This document shows positions 20,629 to 30,872 of a stretch of 64,000 nt of DNA, one piece after another. Positions within the stretch are counted from its first letter, which is position 1; every line of letters starts with the position of its first letter. The stretch spans positions 3,038,001 to 3,102,000 of the forward strand of contig CP084620.1 of NCBI GenBank assembly GCA_025917655.1, read 5' to 3'. The position numbers were made by a program, and so were the translations under genes. Under the pieces are notes generated by a model, which worked only from the letters and a program-made list of their open reading frames with translations, did not search any database and was not told the origin of the DNA. This DNA comes from Chlorella sorokiniana. Its lineage: Eukaryota > Chlorophyta > Trebouxiophyceae > Chlorellales > Chlorellaceae.

Positions 20629-23196
20629 ATGGCGCCCCGGAGGCTCTATGGGAGGGGTATAGCGGCGACCTGTGTAGTTCTGCTGTTAGACAGCGCAGAG
20701 GCTCTGCGCACAGATTTTCAGCGCATACAAGATATATTACATACAGGTAAGGACGAGTCAGGTGCTGGCTCCTGGGCCTTGGCCTCCACAACTCCTGCTT
20801 TAGCGCGCAAATGAAGCAGCTGTCCAGTTTTATGCTTTGACACACTTGCATCAAGGGCGACGCCTGCCTGCGACGTTGCGTGATCCTTGCGGAATGCCCC
20901 ACCGCGACTTGCGCCTGCCTGCAGGCGACGGCGGCGCCCCTGCGCTGCGCCGGACAGCCCAGAGCAGCCCTACGACCTGCCGCTGCATGCGGCAGCAGTG
21001 GGCATCCTGCTAGGGGTGTCCCTGCTGGGATCACTGGGCCCTGTGGCGCTGCGCCTGTCCAGCAGCAGCGGGGCCGTGACTGTCGCCATACGGCTGGGCA
21101 CCTACTTTGGTGGGAGCCCCTGCAGCTGCAGCTTGCTGCCAACAGCAAGTACAATTACAAGAATAACATGTTCCACCTATTTCCAAGCCAAGCTGTGTGC
21201 AAAGTAGCCGTACAGTGGCGGGCAGGCTTGCGCGTTCACCTCCCCACACGCCCCCTTCTCTTACAATTTCCAATATTTGCCATTTTCGTGGCCGCTCCCC
21301 TGTCCGTGCTGCAGGCTTCGGCACGATCCTGGCCACCGCCCTGATCCACATGCTGCTGCCCGCCACTCGCGCCTTTGCCAGCCCCTGCCCGTCCCCCTTC
21401 TGGGCAGAAAGCTACGACGCCTGGGCGTACCTGTTTGCACTGGCGGCGGTGCTGCTCATGCACCTGTTGGATTACGTCATCAAGGGCCAGCACCTGCGGC
21501 AGCAGCGACAGCAGGCACAGCACGGCCAGCAGCACCAGCAGCAGCAGCATGCGGCGCAGCCGCGCTGTGACAGCGAGCCGGGCTGCAGCCTGCCACTCTG
21601 CACGGCTCACGGCGACGCCGACGGCTGCCACGCCGCGCACGCTGCCATCCTGGCTGCCCTCGCGGGCCAGGGCCGCGCCCATGGGCAGGGAACAGGCGCT
21701 AAGGAACGGGGGACAGCGGCAGGGGGCGACGCGGCAGCGGCGGCAGAGGGCGATGCTGCAGGAGCAGCTGCGGCGGCAACAGCAGCAGGGGAGGACGCAC
21801 GGACGGCGGAGCAAGGAGAGTGCGGCAGCTGTGCGGCAGGAGGTGAGGCAGGCCGGCAGGCAGGCAGATTCTAGGGTTTGGTGCGGTGCTCCCGGGCGGG
21901 CAAGCTGCCGTGTGGCTTGCGGCCTACTGCCGCCTGCACTGCCAACGCCCTGAACCACCCTTGCCCCCCTACCCTGCCACCCTCCCTCCCTTTCGCAGGC
22001 GCCTGCCCCCAACACAGGGAGGAACGCGCAGCGCTGCTGCCGCGGTGCGCCCGCCGCTGCCTCACGGCGGTGCGGCCGTTGCTGCGGTACCGCCAGCTGC
22101 CGCCCAGGTCATGGGGCTGTACCTGGCGGAAGCCGGCATCATGTTCCATTCGGGTGTGTACGGGGCGCAGCTTTCCCGCCGCAACGGTCCCGCTCAGGCT
22201 GTTTGCCTGCGTGGGACCTTTGCCGCTCCGCCCCTTCACACCTGTGGTCGCCCGCGCAAAGCGGCCCCTCCCTGCCGCTTCATGTTTGTGCGTCTCCACC
22301 TGGAACCCCTCCTGGTGCTGCACCCACCTTGGTGGGTGGGAGCCACCCACCAACCCATCCCATCCTTCCTAATCGACGCACACCTCTTTGCTGTGTGTAC
22401 GCCACACCTCATGTCCAGTCAACCCATCCCCCCCCCCCCCCCTCAGTCATGATTGGGCTCGCGCTGGGCGTGACGAGCGGCTCCGGCTTCACCACCCTGC
22501 TGGTGGCGCTCTCCTTCCACCAGTTCTTCGAGGGCTTTGCCATCGGCTCCGCCGCCGTGGGCGCCGGCCTGGGCGCCGCGCAGGCGGCCGCCATGGGCCT
22601 CGCCTTCTCGGCCACCACCCCCGCGGGCATCGCGATGGGTGGGCCGCTGCGCCCTGCTGTGCATGCTGTGCCACGCTGCGCGTGCTGAGCTTCGCTGCAC
22701 GTGCGGTGCTTGTTGGGGTTGCCTGTGCCGCGCTGTGCTTGCTGAACTCGGTCGCGCGCTGCCCCTGCTGGCGGCGCTGCCCTGGTGGCGCTGCCCTGCT
22801 CAGCGGGGGCAGCGTGCGGGCCTGTCCTGTCCTCCTCAACCTGTTGGCCAACCGCCGGTCTGAGCCTATCATCCATCCGCAATCTTCTGGGTGAAGCGTT
22901 GTCGCAAATGTCCTGGAACCCCTCCCAGCCTCTCTCCTCGCGCGTCCCTCCGCGCTGCAGGCATCGCTGTGCGCGCGACGTTCGACAGCGACGCGGGTGC
23001 CACTCTGCTGGCGGGCGGCATCTGCGACGCGCTGTCCGCGGGCGTGCTGCTCTACAGCGTGCTTTGCGAGCTGGTGACGCCCATGATGACCGACTCGCGC
23101 TGGCTTCACAGCCAGCGCTGGCCGCTGCAGGCAGCCGCGTTCCTGGCGCTGTACGCGGGGGCGGGGGCGATGGCGGCGGTGGGAAAGTGGTTGTGA
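20629..23196 (+). CDS. ZIP-family (ZRT/IRT-like) divalent metal transporter
   Basis: Multi-pass transporter that moves zinc, iron or related ions into the cytosol. Exon 1 (20629-20746) gives a signal-like MAPRRLYGRGIAATCVVLLL. Then come transmembrane segments AAAVGILLGVSLLGSLGPVA and ATALIHMLLPATRAF. A long variable loop rich in Gln, His, Ala and Cys (about 21490-21870) matches the metal-sensing loop between helices III and IV. Helix IV reads AEAGIMFHSVMIGLALGV across an intron and helix V ALSFHQFFEGFAIGSAAVG, carrying the paired HS and HQxxEG metal ligands that define the family. The last exon ends AGAMAAVGKWL. Ion preference cannot be read from sequence. Plasma membrane, vacuole or plastid envelope are all possible. 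Confidence 0.9.
22428..22442. repeat. C15 run serving as pyrimidine tract in the ZIP gene
   Basis: Fifteen C immediately before TCAG, the acceptor of the exon beginning VMIGLALGV. Confidence 0.85.
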
Positions 23197-23377
23197 AAGC
23201 CGGCGCGGGAGCACTCCTTGCAGTAACCAAGCATGCTGAGGTTTGAGTGCCCCCCTCGCCATGTTGTTCACGCGCCTGTTGCAATTTTGTTGGGGTGCGG
23301 CGCCGTCTGCCGTCCCCCAAAGCCCTCAAGACTTACCACACTGTTTGTATCCCTTCAGATCTATCCTCCTGACCTTT

Positions 23378-23382
23378 TGTAA
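23378..23382 (+). terminator. TGTAA polyadenylation signal of the ZIP gene
   Basis: TGTAA 182 bases after the stop, within the 373-base gap before RbcX. The rest of that gap should hold the RbcX promoter; no element recognised. Confidence 0.55.
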
Positions 23383-23569
23383 TGAACGAAACCTACCTTG
23401 AAGGAAGAGTTGATGTCACCCTGTAGCAAGCCCTCGAGTTGGCGCCACGCCGACCGCGCTCTGTGCCACTGGTGCGCTGTGGTGTGGCTCCTCTAATGGA
23501 GGGCGTTCGACTCTTCCGCCGTCACAGATCGCATTCCCTACTTACTTTACGATACTCGGGGCAGCAGTC

Positions 23570-24473
23570 ATGCCCCTGCCAGCAGTCGGCTGCCAGCGCC
23601 TTGCCGGTATGGTCCCTGCCGTTCTTGGCGGTAGAAGGAGGCGAAGGGGTGCTGATCGTTGCTTTGCGAAAATGTACGTGCCGAGCGACACCTTTGGTGG
23701 ACGCACCCGCGAAGCCAAGGCATCCCAAACCCTCACGACCCTATTCACCGCTGTGGCGCTCAGGTATGTCGGCAGTAAGCCAGCAGGTAGCGAAGCAAGC
23801 GCAGTGCAGCAGCAATTTCCGCTTTGCCGCAGTGTGGCAGTCGGCAGGCAGCCGCTGACTGGGGCGCCGCTGGCGACGGCTGCCCAGTCAGCCCCATCAT
23901 GCACCTTGCAACCTGTGGCCCTGCGCTGCTGCAGGGTGGTGCTCTCTCAGCTTGGAGGTGGCGGTGAGGGCGGGGACCTGCCACCCACGCCGCAGTACAG
24001 CTTCCTGCAGGACTACCTGTCCGCCCACCCTCTGACCGCCGACGCCGACGCATGGCTGGCTGCGCTTCTGGCGCACAAACACGGCCAGATGCTGGGTTTG
24101 TGCCTTGTTCGTGGCTAGTCGCTGCCAAATTCCTTGATCCTTGCAAGTACTGCACTTGACGAGCAGTGCTGGTGCTGGGCTGGCATGTGCATATCATGGA
24201 ATGCTGCCACTGCTTGCTGCTGGTGCTCCCCCTCGCCTGAAGGTTTGACCGCCATGTTTGTCTGCAATGTTCTTCTGCACAGGGGTAAGGATCCTGGAGG
24301 TCAGGGAGGCGTACTGCAGCGATTTCAATTGGGCTGAGTGCCAGCAGCTGACGACAACGGGGATGAGGGAGGCCAACGTGCGGCTGCTGCGGCAGCACGC
24401 GGCCAGAGCCTTTGGAGGCTCATTAGCGGCGGCAGAGGGATCGGAGGTGCAAGCGGACCAGAGCGACATTTGA
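23570..24473 (+). CDS. RbcX: RbcX, Rubisco assembly chaperone, plastid precursor
   Basis: RbcX is a small all-helical dimer that grips the C-terminal tail of RbcL and promotes assembly of the RbcL8 core in the stroma. Three exons: 23570-23763, 23935-24095, 24283-24473 (phases 2 and 1), giving about 181 residues. The first ~45 residues, rich in Arg and Ala, look like a transit peptide. The domain begins KASQTLTTLFTAVALRVVLS, the helix 1 that forms the groove for the RbcL tail. It continues with YSFLQDYLSAHPLTADADAW and RILEVREAYCSDFNWAECQQ (the R-I-x-E-V-R-x-A-Y block) and a variable acidic tail ending VQADQSDI. Two-type families exist in algae and plants; the pattern is closer to the eukaryotic RbcX-II type, which I infer rather than test. 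Confidence 0.85.
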
Positions 24474-24960
24474 GGCCAGACTCATCATCTGCACAGTGGC
24501 CTTGCACGGCAGGCAAAAGATGGCGGCACTTGGTGACCCTCGGTCTCTGAACTTCAGCTTGAAGCCGAGTGCCATGCGATTTTTCTGCAAGGTTTTATTG
24601 CCAAGTTACACACTGCCTTGAACACGCTGCTTGCTGTTTTGAGAGATGCACTGTGCGGATTGCTGCTCAGGTGCTGTTGAGCTGCTGCCCCAGATTCAGA
24701 CGAATGAAACATAAATGATGTGTTGCAGTGTAGGGGTGAGGGGGACAGAATAAAGCTCTCAACACGGTGCAGGATCGGGGTGGTTCCAAAACTTCCCGCA
24801 TCCTTTGGGGTTGTGCAAGAAGGAAGTGCAAGGGTAACCGCAAGGAACGTGGGGACGACGGCTTGAGCGATGATGACGGCATGACGGCGGGCGACAGGCC
24901 CAGGCTGCCGCCTTCGTGGCGTGATGCGTGACGTGATGTGCAGCATGATGCGGCTGGGTT
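24474..24960. other. Convergent intergenic region with antisense TGTAA at 24606-24610
   Basis: 487 bp between the RbcX stop and the stop of the minus-strand membrane-protein gene. TTACA at 24606-24610 reads TGTAA on the minus strand, about 350 bases past that gene's stop, and supports its being transcribed. No TGTAA seen for RbcX. Confidence 0.5.
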
Positions 24961-26361
24961 TCACAGGGGTGAGCCTGGTTCGTCGTGCTGGGCCTCTGGC
25001 GGCGGCAGGTCCGCCACGCTGAGCACGCTGTGCGACTCGGCACAGCGCACCCAGCGCACGAGCGATCGCGGGTTGCCTGGCTGGCCGCCAGTCGAGGGGT
25101 CGGGGGAGGAAGAGGAGGCTGAGCTGGCGCCGCTGGCACCCGGGTTCCCAGCGCCCCCAGCAGCCTGAGCTGGGGTGCTGACAGGCGGCACGCAGGCGCC
25201 CGCAGTGGAGGCTGGCGGCAAAGGCGCAGCGGCGGCGACAGCGGCGCTTGCGGGCGCTGGCGCCGCCGCCGCGCGCCGCCACCACCTGCGCTGCTGCCGC
25301 TCTGCCTGCTGCCCCTGCCCAGCCGCTGCAGGCTGCTCCACCTCGCTGGCTGCAACGGCGGGGGCTGCGTCAGCTGGTGTGCAGCTGGGCGCCACGGCCA
25401 GCGCGGCTGCTTGGCACTCCGCGCAGGCGCAGGCGCCGCCGCCGGCGCAGCGCTGCTGGTGCGCGCACGCCTCATCGAAGGCAACATGCATTGTGCTGTG
25501 GTCGGGTCCCAGCACGAGCACCGGGATCGCCACCTGGCGCAGCTTCTGCGTGGCAGAATCTGCAGAAAATGGGCGGCGGTGGGCCGCGGCGGCGATCAGC
25601 AAGCGCGGAACGTGCCACCACGCAGGGCATCGCGGCTTGCGCTCAAAATGATAGTCTGCTGCCGAGCCGAAGGCAAATGAAGAACACATGCTGTGGCGGC
25701 AGCGCTTGGTGCGCCTCCAGCCAGCCGCCCCGCCGCACCCTTGTGGCGGCTGGCCCGCAGCACCGCTGCGGCCAGCGAACGCTGCCGCCGCCGCCGCCGG
25801 CTGAGCAGCGTGAGCGCGACGCCCAGCAGAGAAGCCATGATGAGGATTCCAACGCAAGCCACTGCAGCAAGAGGCGGGGGTGGCGCGCGATGGCGGTGGG
25901 GTGGGTGGGGCGGAGGATTGGAAGGTGCAGTTGCTTCTGGCAAGAGGCTGTGCTGGGTGCGGCATGCAGCGGCGCCTGTCAGAGGCGCTGCAGGCTTGAA
26001 AGTCATGGACGCAGCAGCCCCAGCAGCCTGCCACCGCATGAGGCGGGGCGGCACGCATGGCTGCCCCAGCGCTGCGGCCACTCACTGGCGACGGCGAGCA
26101 CTGTGCGGCTGATGGGGGCGCAGCCGTCGCCGCTGGCGTTGCCGCCGCAGCCGTTGGCGGACACCATCGTGGCGTTGTGCTGGCCGCTGCCGCCCACCTC
26201 CCCTGCTCGATGAAGCAGTCGGAGCCCCATGGCCCCGCGAAGCAGGCCACGCTCTGGCTTGCGGCGGCGGCGGCGGCGGCCCCGCCGCTGCCGCCCCGCC
26301 TTGCTCGTGCGGACCCGGCGGGGGGCTCTGCAGCCAGCAGTGCCCTGGCCCACAAAGGCAT
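24961..26361 (-). CDS. Orphan single-pass membrane protein with a Cys-containing outer domain
   Basis: I do not recognise this protein. Three exons fit: 26086-26361, 25739-25861 and 24961-25559, with donors GTGAGT and GTGCGG, phase 1 at both junctions, about 331 residues. The N-terminal part is Ala/Gly/Arg-rich, followed by ACFAGPWGSDCFIEQG and NATMVSANGCGGNASGDGC, with four Cys and two N-glycosylation-like sites. One hydrophobic segment follows, VGILIMASLLGVALTLL, then a stop-transfer SRRRRRQR. After the membrane come KLRQVAIPVLVLGPDHST, a Cys cluster around CAHQQRCAGGGACACAEC and a long Ala/Pro/Ser/Gln-rich tail. Exon 1 is one base short of the phase needed, most likely in the GGGG at about 26205. 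A RING-H2 ligase was considered; the cysteine spacing does not fit. Confidence 0.5.
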   Translation of the reverse strand: MPLWARALLAAEPPAGSARARRGGSGGAAAAAAASQSVACFAGPWGSDCFIEQGRWAAAASTTPRWCPPTAAAATPAATAAPPSAAQCSPSPVSGRSAGAAMRAAPPHAVAGCWGCCVHDFQACSASDRRRCMPHPAQPLARSNCTFQSSAPPTPPPSRATPASCCSGLRWNPHHGFSAGRRAHAAQPAAAAAAFAGRSGAAGQPPQGCGGAAGWRRTKRCRHSMCSSFAFGSAADYHFERKPRCPAWWHVPRLLIAAAAHRRPFSADSATQKLRQVAIPVLVLGPDHSTMHVAFDEACAHQQRCAGGGACACAECQAAALAVAPSCTPADAAPAVAASEVEQPAAAGQGQQAERQQRRWWRRAAAAPAPASAAVAAAAPLPPASTAGACVPPVSTPAQAAGGAGNPGASGASSASSSSPDPSTGGQPGNPRSLVRWVRCAESHSVLSVADLPPPEAQHDEPGSPL

Positions 26362-27195
26362 ACCGCAGTGCCTGTCGTGTCTGGGCTCCTGGGTCCAAGG
26401 GAGGAGGACGATGCGCCGTGCGGCGGCTGGGGTGGGGCCACTGCAAGGGGCAGCGGGGCCGCAAGGTCATTGTGGCCGAGGGAAACGCTGGCTGGCGGTG
26501 GAGCAATGCAGCACGTATTGATGAATCAGCACGATGTTTTGGCCTGCCTAGCGCCCTGGCAGGTCGCGCTTGAGGCCAACTTAGCCGGGGAGCGCAAGGG
26601 CCGCAGGGGCCACCAGAGGTAGGATCGCAACCGTAAGACCGGCATCTTCAAATGACTCACATTGGATGTCGCGACCGAACGCCCAGCTGCTATGCAACGC
26701 GCCACTCACGGAAGCTGTGAAGGGCAAGCGGTGTGGATCATTTCGTGCCAAACGGGGCAAGGCTTCTATCGTGGGTGGCCAGCTGAACGTGGCCACACAT
26801 CTACTGAACACAATGCATTGGCTGATGTCAGACACATGATGCCATGTAGCGCCCATGCCGACGAGGATCTCCAGAGGCGCCGAGCGGCTGTGTCAATCAC
26901 AATCAGCCACGACAGGGAATTCAATGGTAATTATGAGAGAGCAGGAACACGTAAACCAAGGGCTGAGAGGAGCAGCAAGAGCAGAGCAAGGCAGGCAAGT
27001 TGGTCGGTCAATTCAAGGTGACGTCGGCTTCTGATTCATCAGAGGTCAAGGCATGGCACAGGTCAAGTTCAAGCAAGCAAACGAGTCTCTATCTTCATGG
27101 CACCATCTGCCTTGCGTTTGGCATGCACATGTTGCCAGAGCAGCGGGGCTAGACTCCACGGGACGCTGGATCGTCCGCCTGGAGCTGCATGGCGC
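26362..27195. other. Intergenic region, orphan membrane gene / ACL4 (both -)
   Basis: 834 bp that must hold the promoter of the orphan membrane gene and the ACL4 3' untranslated region. Part of 26600-27050 is more AT-rich than the exons. No gene, repeat or TGTAA in the right orientation was recognised. Confidence 0.4.
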
Positions 27196-30100
27196 CTACT
27201 GCGCGCCGCCGCCCGCCGCCTTTGCTTCCGCCTCTAGCATGGTGGACAGGTTGGCCCGCATCGCCTCAAATCCCGCCAGCATTTCGTCATCCGACGGAAG
27301 CTTGAGACGCTTGCACAGCTTGGTGCCCTCCTCCGCTGCGGGCAGAACACACAAACACACTCAGCAACACGTGGCGGTCGGGAGGCTCGGGCGATCAGCC
27401 GGAAATTTTTGGTCAGAGAAGGGCAGCGAGGCAGGGAGCTCAGGGAGCGCTTCTGCAGCTGTGAGGTGTGCGGCATCACACAACAGGCACCGACGCCGTG
27501 CCGGCGCGGCCAGGCGGCGATCAGCGCGGTGCGGGGGCGCACCCGCAGCCAGAGCGCCCTCCAGGTCGCCGCCGCCCTGGCAGCACATGGCCAGCAGCAG
27601 CCAGACGTTGGGGTCAGAGTCGTTCTCCTCCAGCAGCTGCTCCAGCACCTGTGGAGGGTGCCGCGGGCAGTGGAGCAGCAGGCAGGCTGTGAGGGCACGG
27701 GCGCGCGCCGAAGGCTGCGTGGTGCAGGCCAGCGGGGCAATGTGTGGGCGGCGGGGGGTGCAGTTTGTGGGCAGCTGGAGGGCTCGGGTGAAGAAATTCA
27801 ACCATGGATTGTACAGTATCTTCAGAGGGGCGCGAGGCCGCTCGGAAGCGCGGGTACATTCTTTCGTCCTTGCCCGGGCGCGCGGTGCAGCTCAAGCAGC
27901 GACAATGCCAGGAGCGGCGCGCGAGCACAGCGTAGCGCGGCAGGAGGCAGCCCAGGAGACCGGCAGTCGGGCCCGCTTATCAAAGCGGTTGGGCACCAGC
28001 CGTGAGCACGTTTCCAGGGCAATCTCGGAGCGAAAAGCACCAACAAGCGCACCTGGCTGGCCGTCTCCACGCTCTCATCAAGCTCCAGCAGCAGCTTGGC
28101 GGTCTCGAAGCGGAACTCGTAGGACGGCAGGTCGTCCTCGTCGTCGAAATCGCCAAGGTCCATTTCCGAGCCGCTCTCCGCGCCATCCTCGCTGCCGCTT
28201 CCCTCGCCTCCCCCAGCGCCGGCGGCCTCGGCCCCCAGCTCGTCTGCAAGGTTTGCCGCGGCAGCGGCGCCGCTGGCAGGGGCCGCCACGCCGGCGTCGG
28301 CATCGCCGGCGTCCTCGTCGTCAGACGGCGGCGTGGGGCGGAACCAGAGCGCGAGGGACTGCCGCAGCAGCGCAAGCGCCTCCTCCTCCTTGCCCTGCTC
28401 CTTGCGCAGCGAGGCCAAGCCCTGCAGCGGCTCGGGGCTGCCCGGGCACACCGCCGCCGCCTCGCCCAGCAGCGCCTCGCACTCGGGTGCCACTGCCGCC
28501 AGCGCCTCGCCGCCGCCGCCGCCGCCCTCCGCTGCCTTGGCCGCGTTGTTGGTCAGCAGCTCTGCCAGGGAGCACAGCGCGGAGGCCAGCATGGCATCCA
28601 GGTGCTCCTTGGTGGCCGCCGCCTCCGCCGCCTCCATGCTGCCTGCTTCAGGGGCCGGCTCAGCGGCCTGTGCAGGGCAAGCAGGTGGGAGCAGGCAGGC
28701 AAGGCAGCGTGTTGGACAGCTGGCGCTTGACAGCGGGGGAGAGCTGTGCGGTGCCGGCACAAGGCAAGGCGTGCAGCGTGAAGGCTTGGCAGGCAGCATG
28801 GGGGCGGCAAGAAGTAGGGTGCAAGAAACAGGGGTGTCGCAGGGGGCACAGCAGGACGTCATTCAAGAGCGTCCGGCCTGCTGTTTTACCCCTGCTGTGT
28901 CGCTCTGCAGGGCCCATCTGCTGCATGCCTCAGCCGCATCCCCCCCCGTGGGGAGGGGCGCGTCGGCCGCAGAAAAAGACCCCGCGCAGGCTCTGCCGCC
29001 GCCCGCTGCCGCAGCGGGTGGCATTCCGGCACAGCCAGGCTTTGCAATGCAGCGGCGTGTGCAGCGGGCGCGGCATGATGCAGGTGCGCAGCACAGCGCA
29101 GCCTGCCAAACAGGTGCAAACAGTGGGCCCAGAGGCGGGCGCCGCCGCACCTGTTCTTGGATGGCCTCCCGCAGGATGGCTATGCCCTTGCGCACACACT
29201 GCTCCGCCTCGGCACCTTCCAGCAGCTGCCCCAGGTACCTGCGGGGTCGGGGGAGGGGCAGCTGCAGCCAGTGACATTGCTGGAATGTGGGTGGGCACAG
29301 GCCAGCCCAGGCAGGCAGCAAGATGTGCAGCACGAGGGACCAGCAGAGCAGCGAAGTGCCAGAGAAACAGCAGGGGAGTAGCCGCGCAAAGGGTGGTAGG
29401 CAACGACAAGGCAGGAGACTATCGTACGATAGAGAGGGCAGCGCGGCGGAGGCATCAGTTTGTCAGAGGTGTATTGTTCGTCCGCAGGGGTGCCCCGAAG
29501 GCCCCTCGTTTGGAGTGTAGAATAAGCTTTGGTACAATCATCCTCTGCCGGCACCGCGCCGTTCGTTGCCGGGTGCAGCAGGCGGCGGCGCGGCAGCAGC
29601 CACGGGGCTGATGCGGCGTGCAGGCGGCGCGGAATCAGCGGGTGCGTTGCAGCGGCAGCCAGCAAGCAGCAGCAGAACCAACAAAAGGCTCCCACAGCAC
29701 GCTGCCCTACCGCCCTCACATGAATTTCTCGAAGCCGTCTTCAGGATCCAGCTGCGCCGCCTTCTGCAGCACCGTCGTCGCCTCGGCGCGGGCCCCCGTC
29801 TCAGCAAGGAACGAGCCATATCCCTCCAGGAACTCCACATTCTGCAGGCGGGTGAGGGGCGAGCATGTAGATACGGTCAGCAGGCTCATGTGCTAGCAGA
29901 GCAGTGGGGGATGCAAGTGGCTGGGCGGGAGCACAGGCTCGGCGGCGGCACAGGAGCAGCAGAGGGGCCAGGAGTGCCGGATGAGGGATGGTCAGCGAGT
30001 GTTTAAGGTGTAATCAGGCCGCGGGCGCAAGGCCCGCGCTCAGCGATTGTTCACCGTGATTAAGCATCATGCCATCCGGCGGCGGCAGGGCAGCGGCAGC

Positions 30101-30544
30101 AGCGAGCTGGCACGGCGACCAGGCTGCCAGGGCACCCCAGCTTGGGGCAGGGTTGCAGTGCGACAGCATTTGCAAACTTCTCATTCACTTCCAGCTACTT
30201 CACGGAGCGCGTTTGCGCAACCGCAGGATGATGGACAGCTGCCGACGGCAAAACCACAACCCCACCTCAGGCTCCATGTCTAGAGCGCGCTTGAAGCTGG
30301 TGCGGGCTAGGTCGAAATTCTCCATGGCAAAGGCCATCTCCGCATTCTCAAAGTGCTCTTGCGCGCTCAGCTGCAACAGCAGGAGGGCAAGCGAAGCACA
30401 GCGTCCAAGTGAGTCGGCGTCGACACGACCGGCCGGCCGGCATGCATGCATTGCGGCGGCCCCCACCTGCTGGGGCACCCGGGCGGGCTTCTTCTTCGCG
30501 CCCGTTTTCTTCTTGGGCACGCCCATGGCGGGCTGCAGGGCCAA
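27196..30544 (-). CDS. ACL4: Probable assembly chaperone of ribosomal protein L4 (TPR protein)
   Basis: Family members bind newly made RPL4 in cytosol and nucleus until it joins the pre-60S particle. The N-terminus has a basic stretch, MGVPKKKTGAKKKPARVPQQ (ATG at 30526; an in-frame ATG at 30544 adds six residues). TPR helices follow: HFENAEMAFAMENFDLARTS, then EFLEGYGSFLAETGARAEAT with KAAQLDPEDGFEKFM, then YLGQLLEGAEAEQCVRKGIA. A long helical exon (about 28070-28665) carries PEPLQGLASLRKEQGKEEEA and an acidic patch MDLGDFDDEDDLPSYEF. The last two exons hold VLEQLLEENDSDPNVWLLLA and LPSDDEMLAGFEAMRANLST. The order of basic start, TPRs, acidic insert and the DPNVWLLLA block fits ACL4. The ABC1-kinase gene is divergent. 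Confidence 0.75.
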
Positions 30545-30872
30545 GCCGCCGCCTGATGAGCTATGCGGAAGTGGCGTGGTGCGGAGGCGTGTGCCGACAA
30601 TTTGGCAATCAGCCTATAGTGATATGCATCGAGGACGATGCAAAGAATGCCATGCGTGTCCTGGGCATGCCCCTTGCATGCCCCTGCTGCGTGCTGCCCC
30701 TTGGACAGGCGCTGGTCGGGCGCCCGTTGTGTTAACATCTTGAAGAAATCTTCCCTGCTTACGGCTTTGAGGGCAGCGGAAGCGGTCGGAACCAGTCTCA
30801 AGCCTTACCTTTGCGCCAGCGCGATCGGGCGGGCTTCACAGGCCGCCGCCCATTGCCCCCTCAGCCGCCCAC
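30545..30872. promoter_or_regulatory. Divergent promoter gap, ACL4 (-) / ABC1 kinase (+)
   Basis: 328 bp between start codons of divergent genes. No specific element recognised. Confidence 0.5.

Noticed and set aside
25440-25480. RING-H2 zinc finger in the orphan membrane protein
   Set aside because: The Cys residues lack the C-x2-C ... C-x-H-x2-H-x2-C spacing and no paired histidine is present.
24961-26361. One uninterrupted 466-codon frame on the minus strand
   Set aside because: The middle third is composition-driven filler. Splice sites and the transmembrane segment lie in other frames, so a three-exon model was preferred.
27053-29611. An 852-codon open frame on the plus strand
   Set aside because: It lies antisense to the ACL4 exons, is Arg/Pro/Ala-rich with no domain, and reflects high GC content, which makes stop codons rare on the opposite strand.
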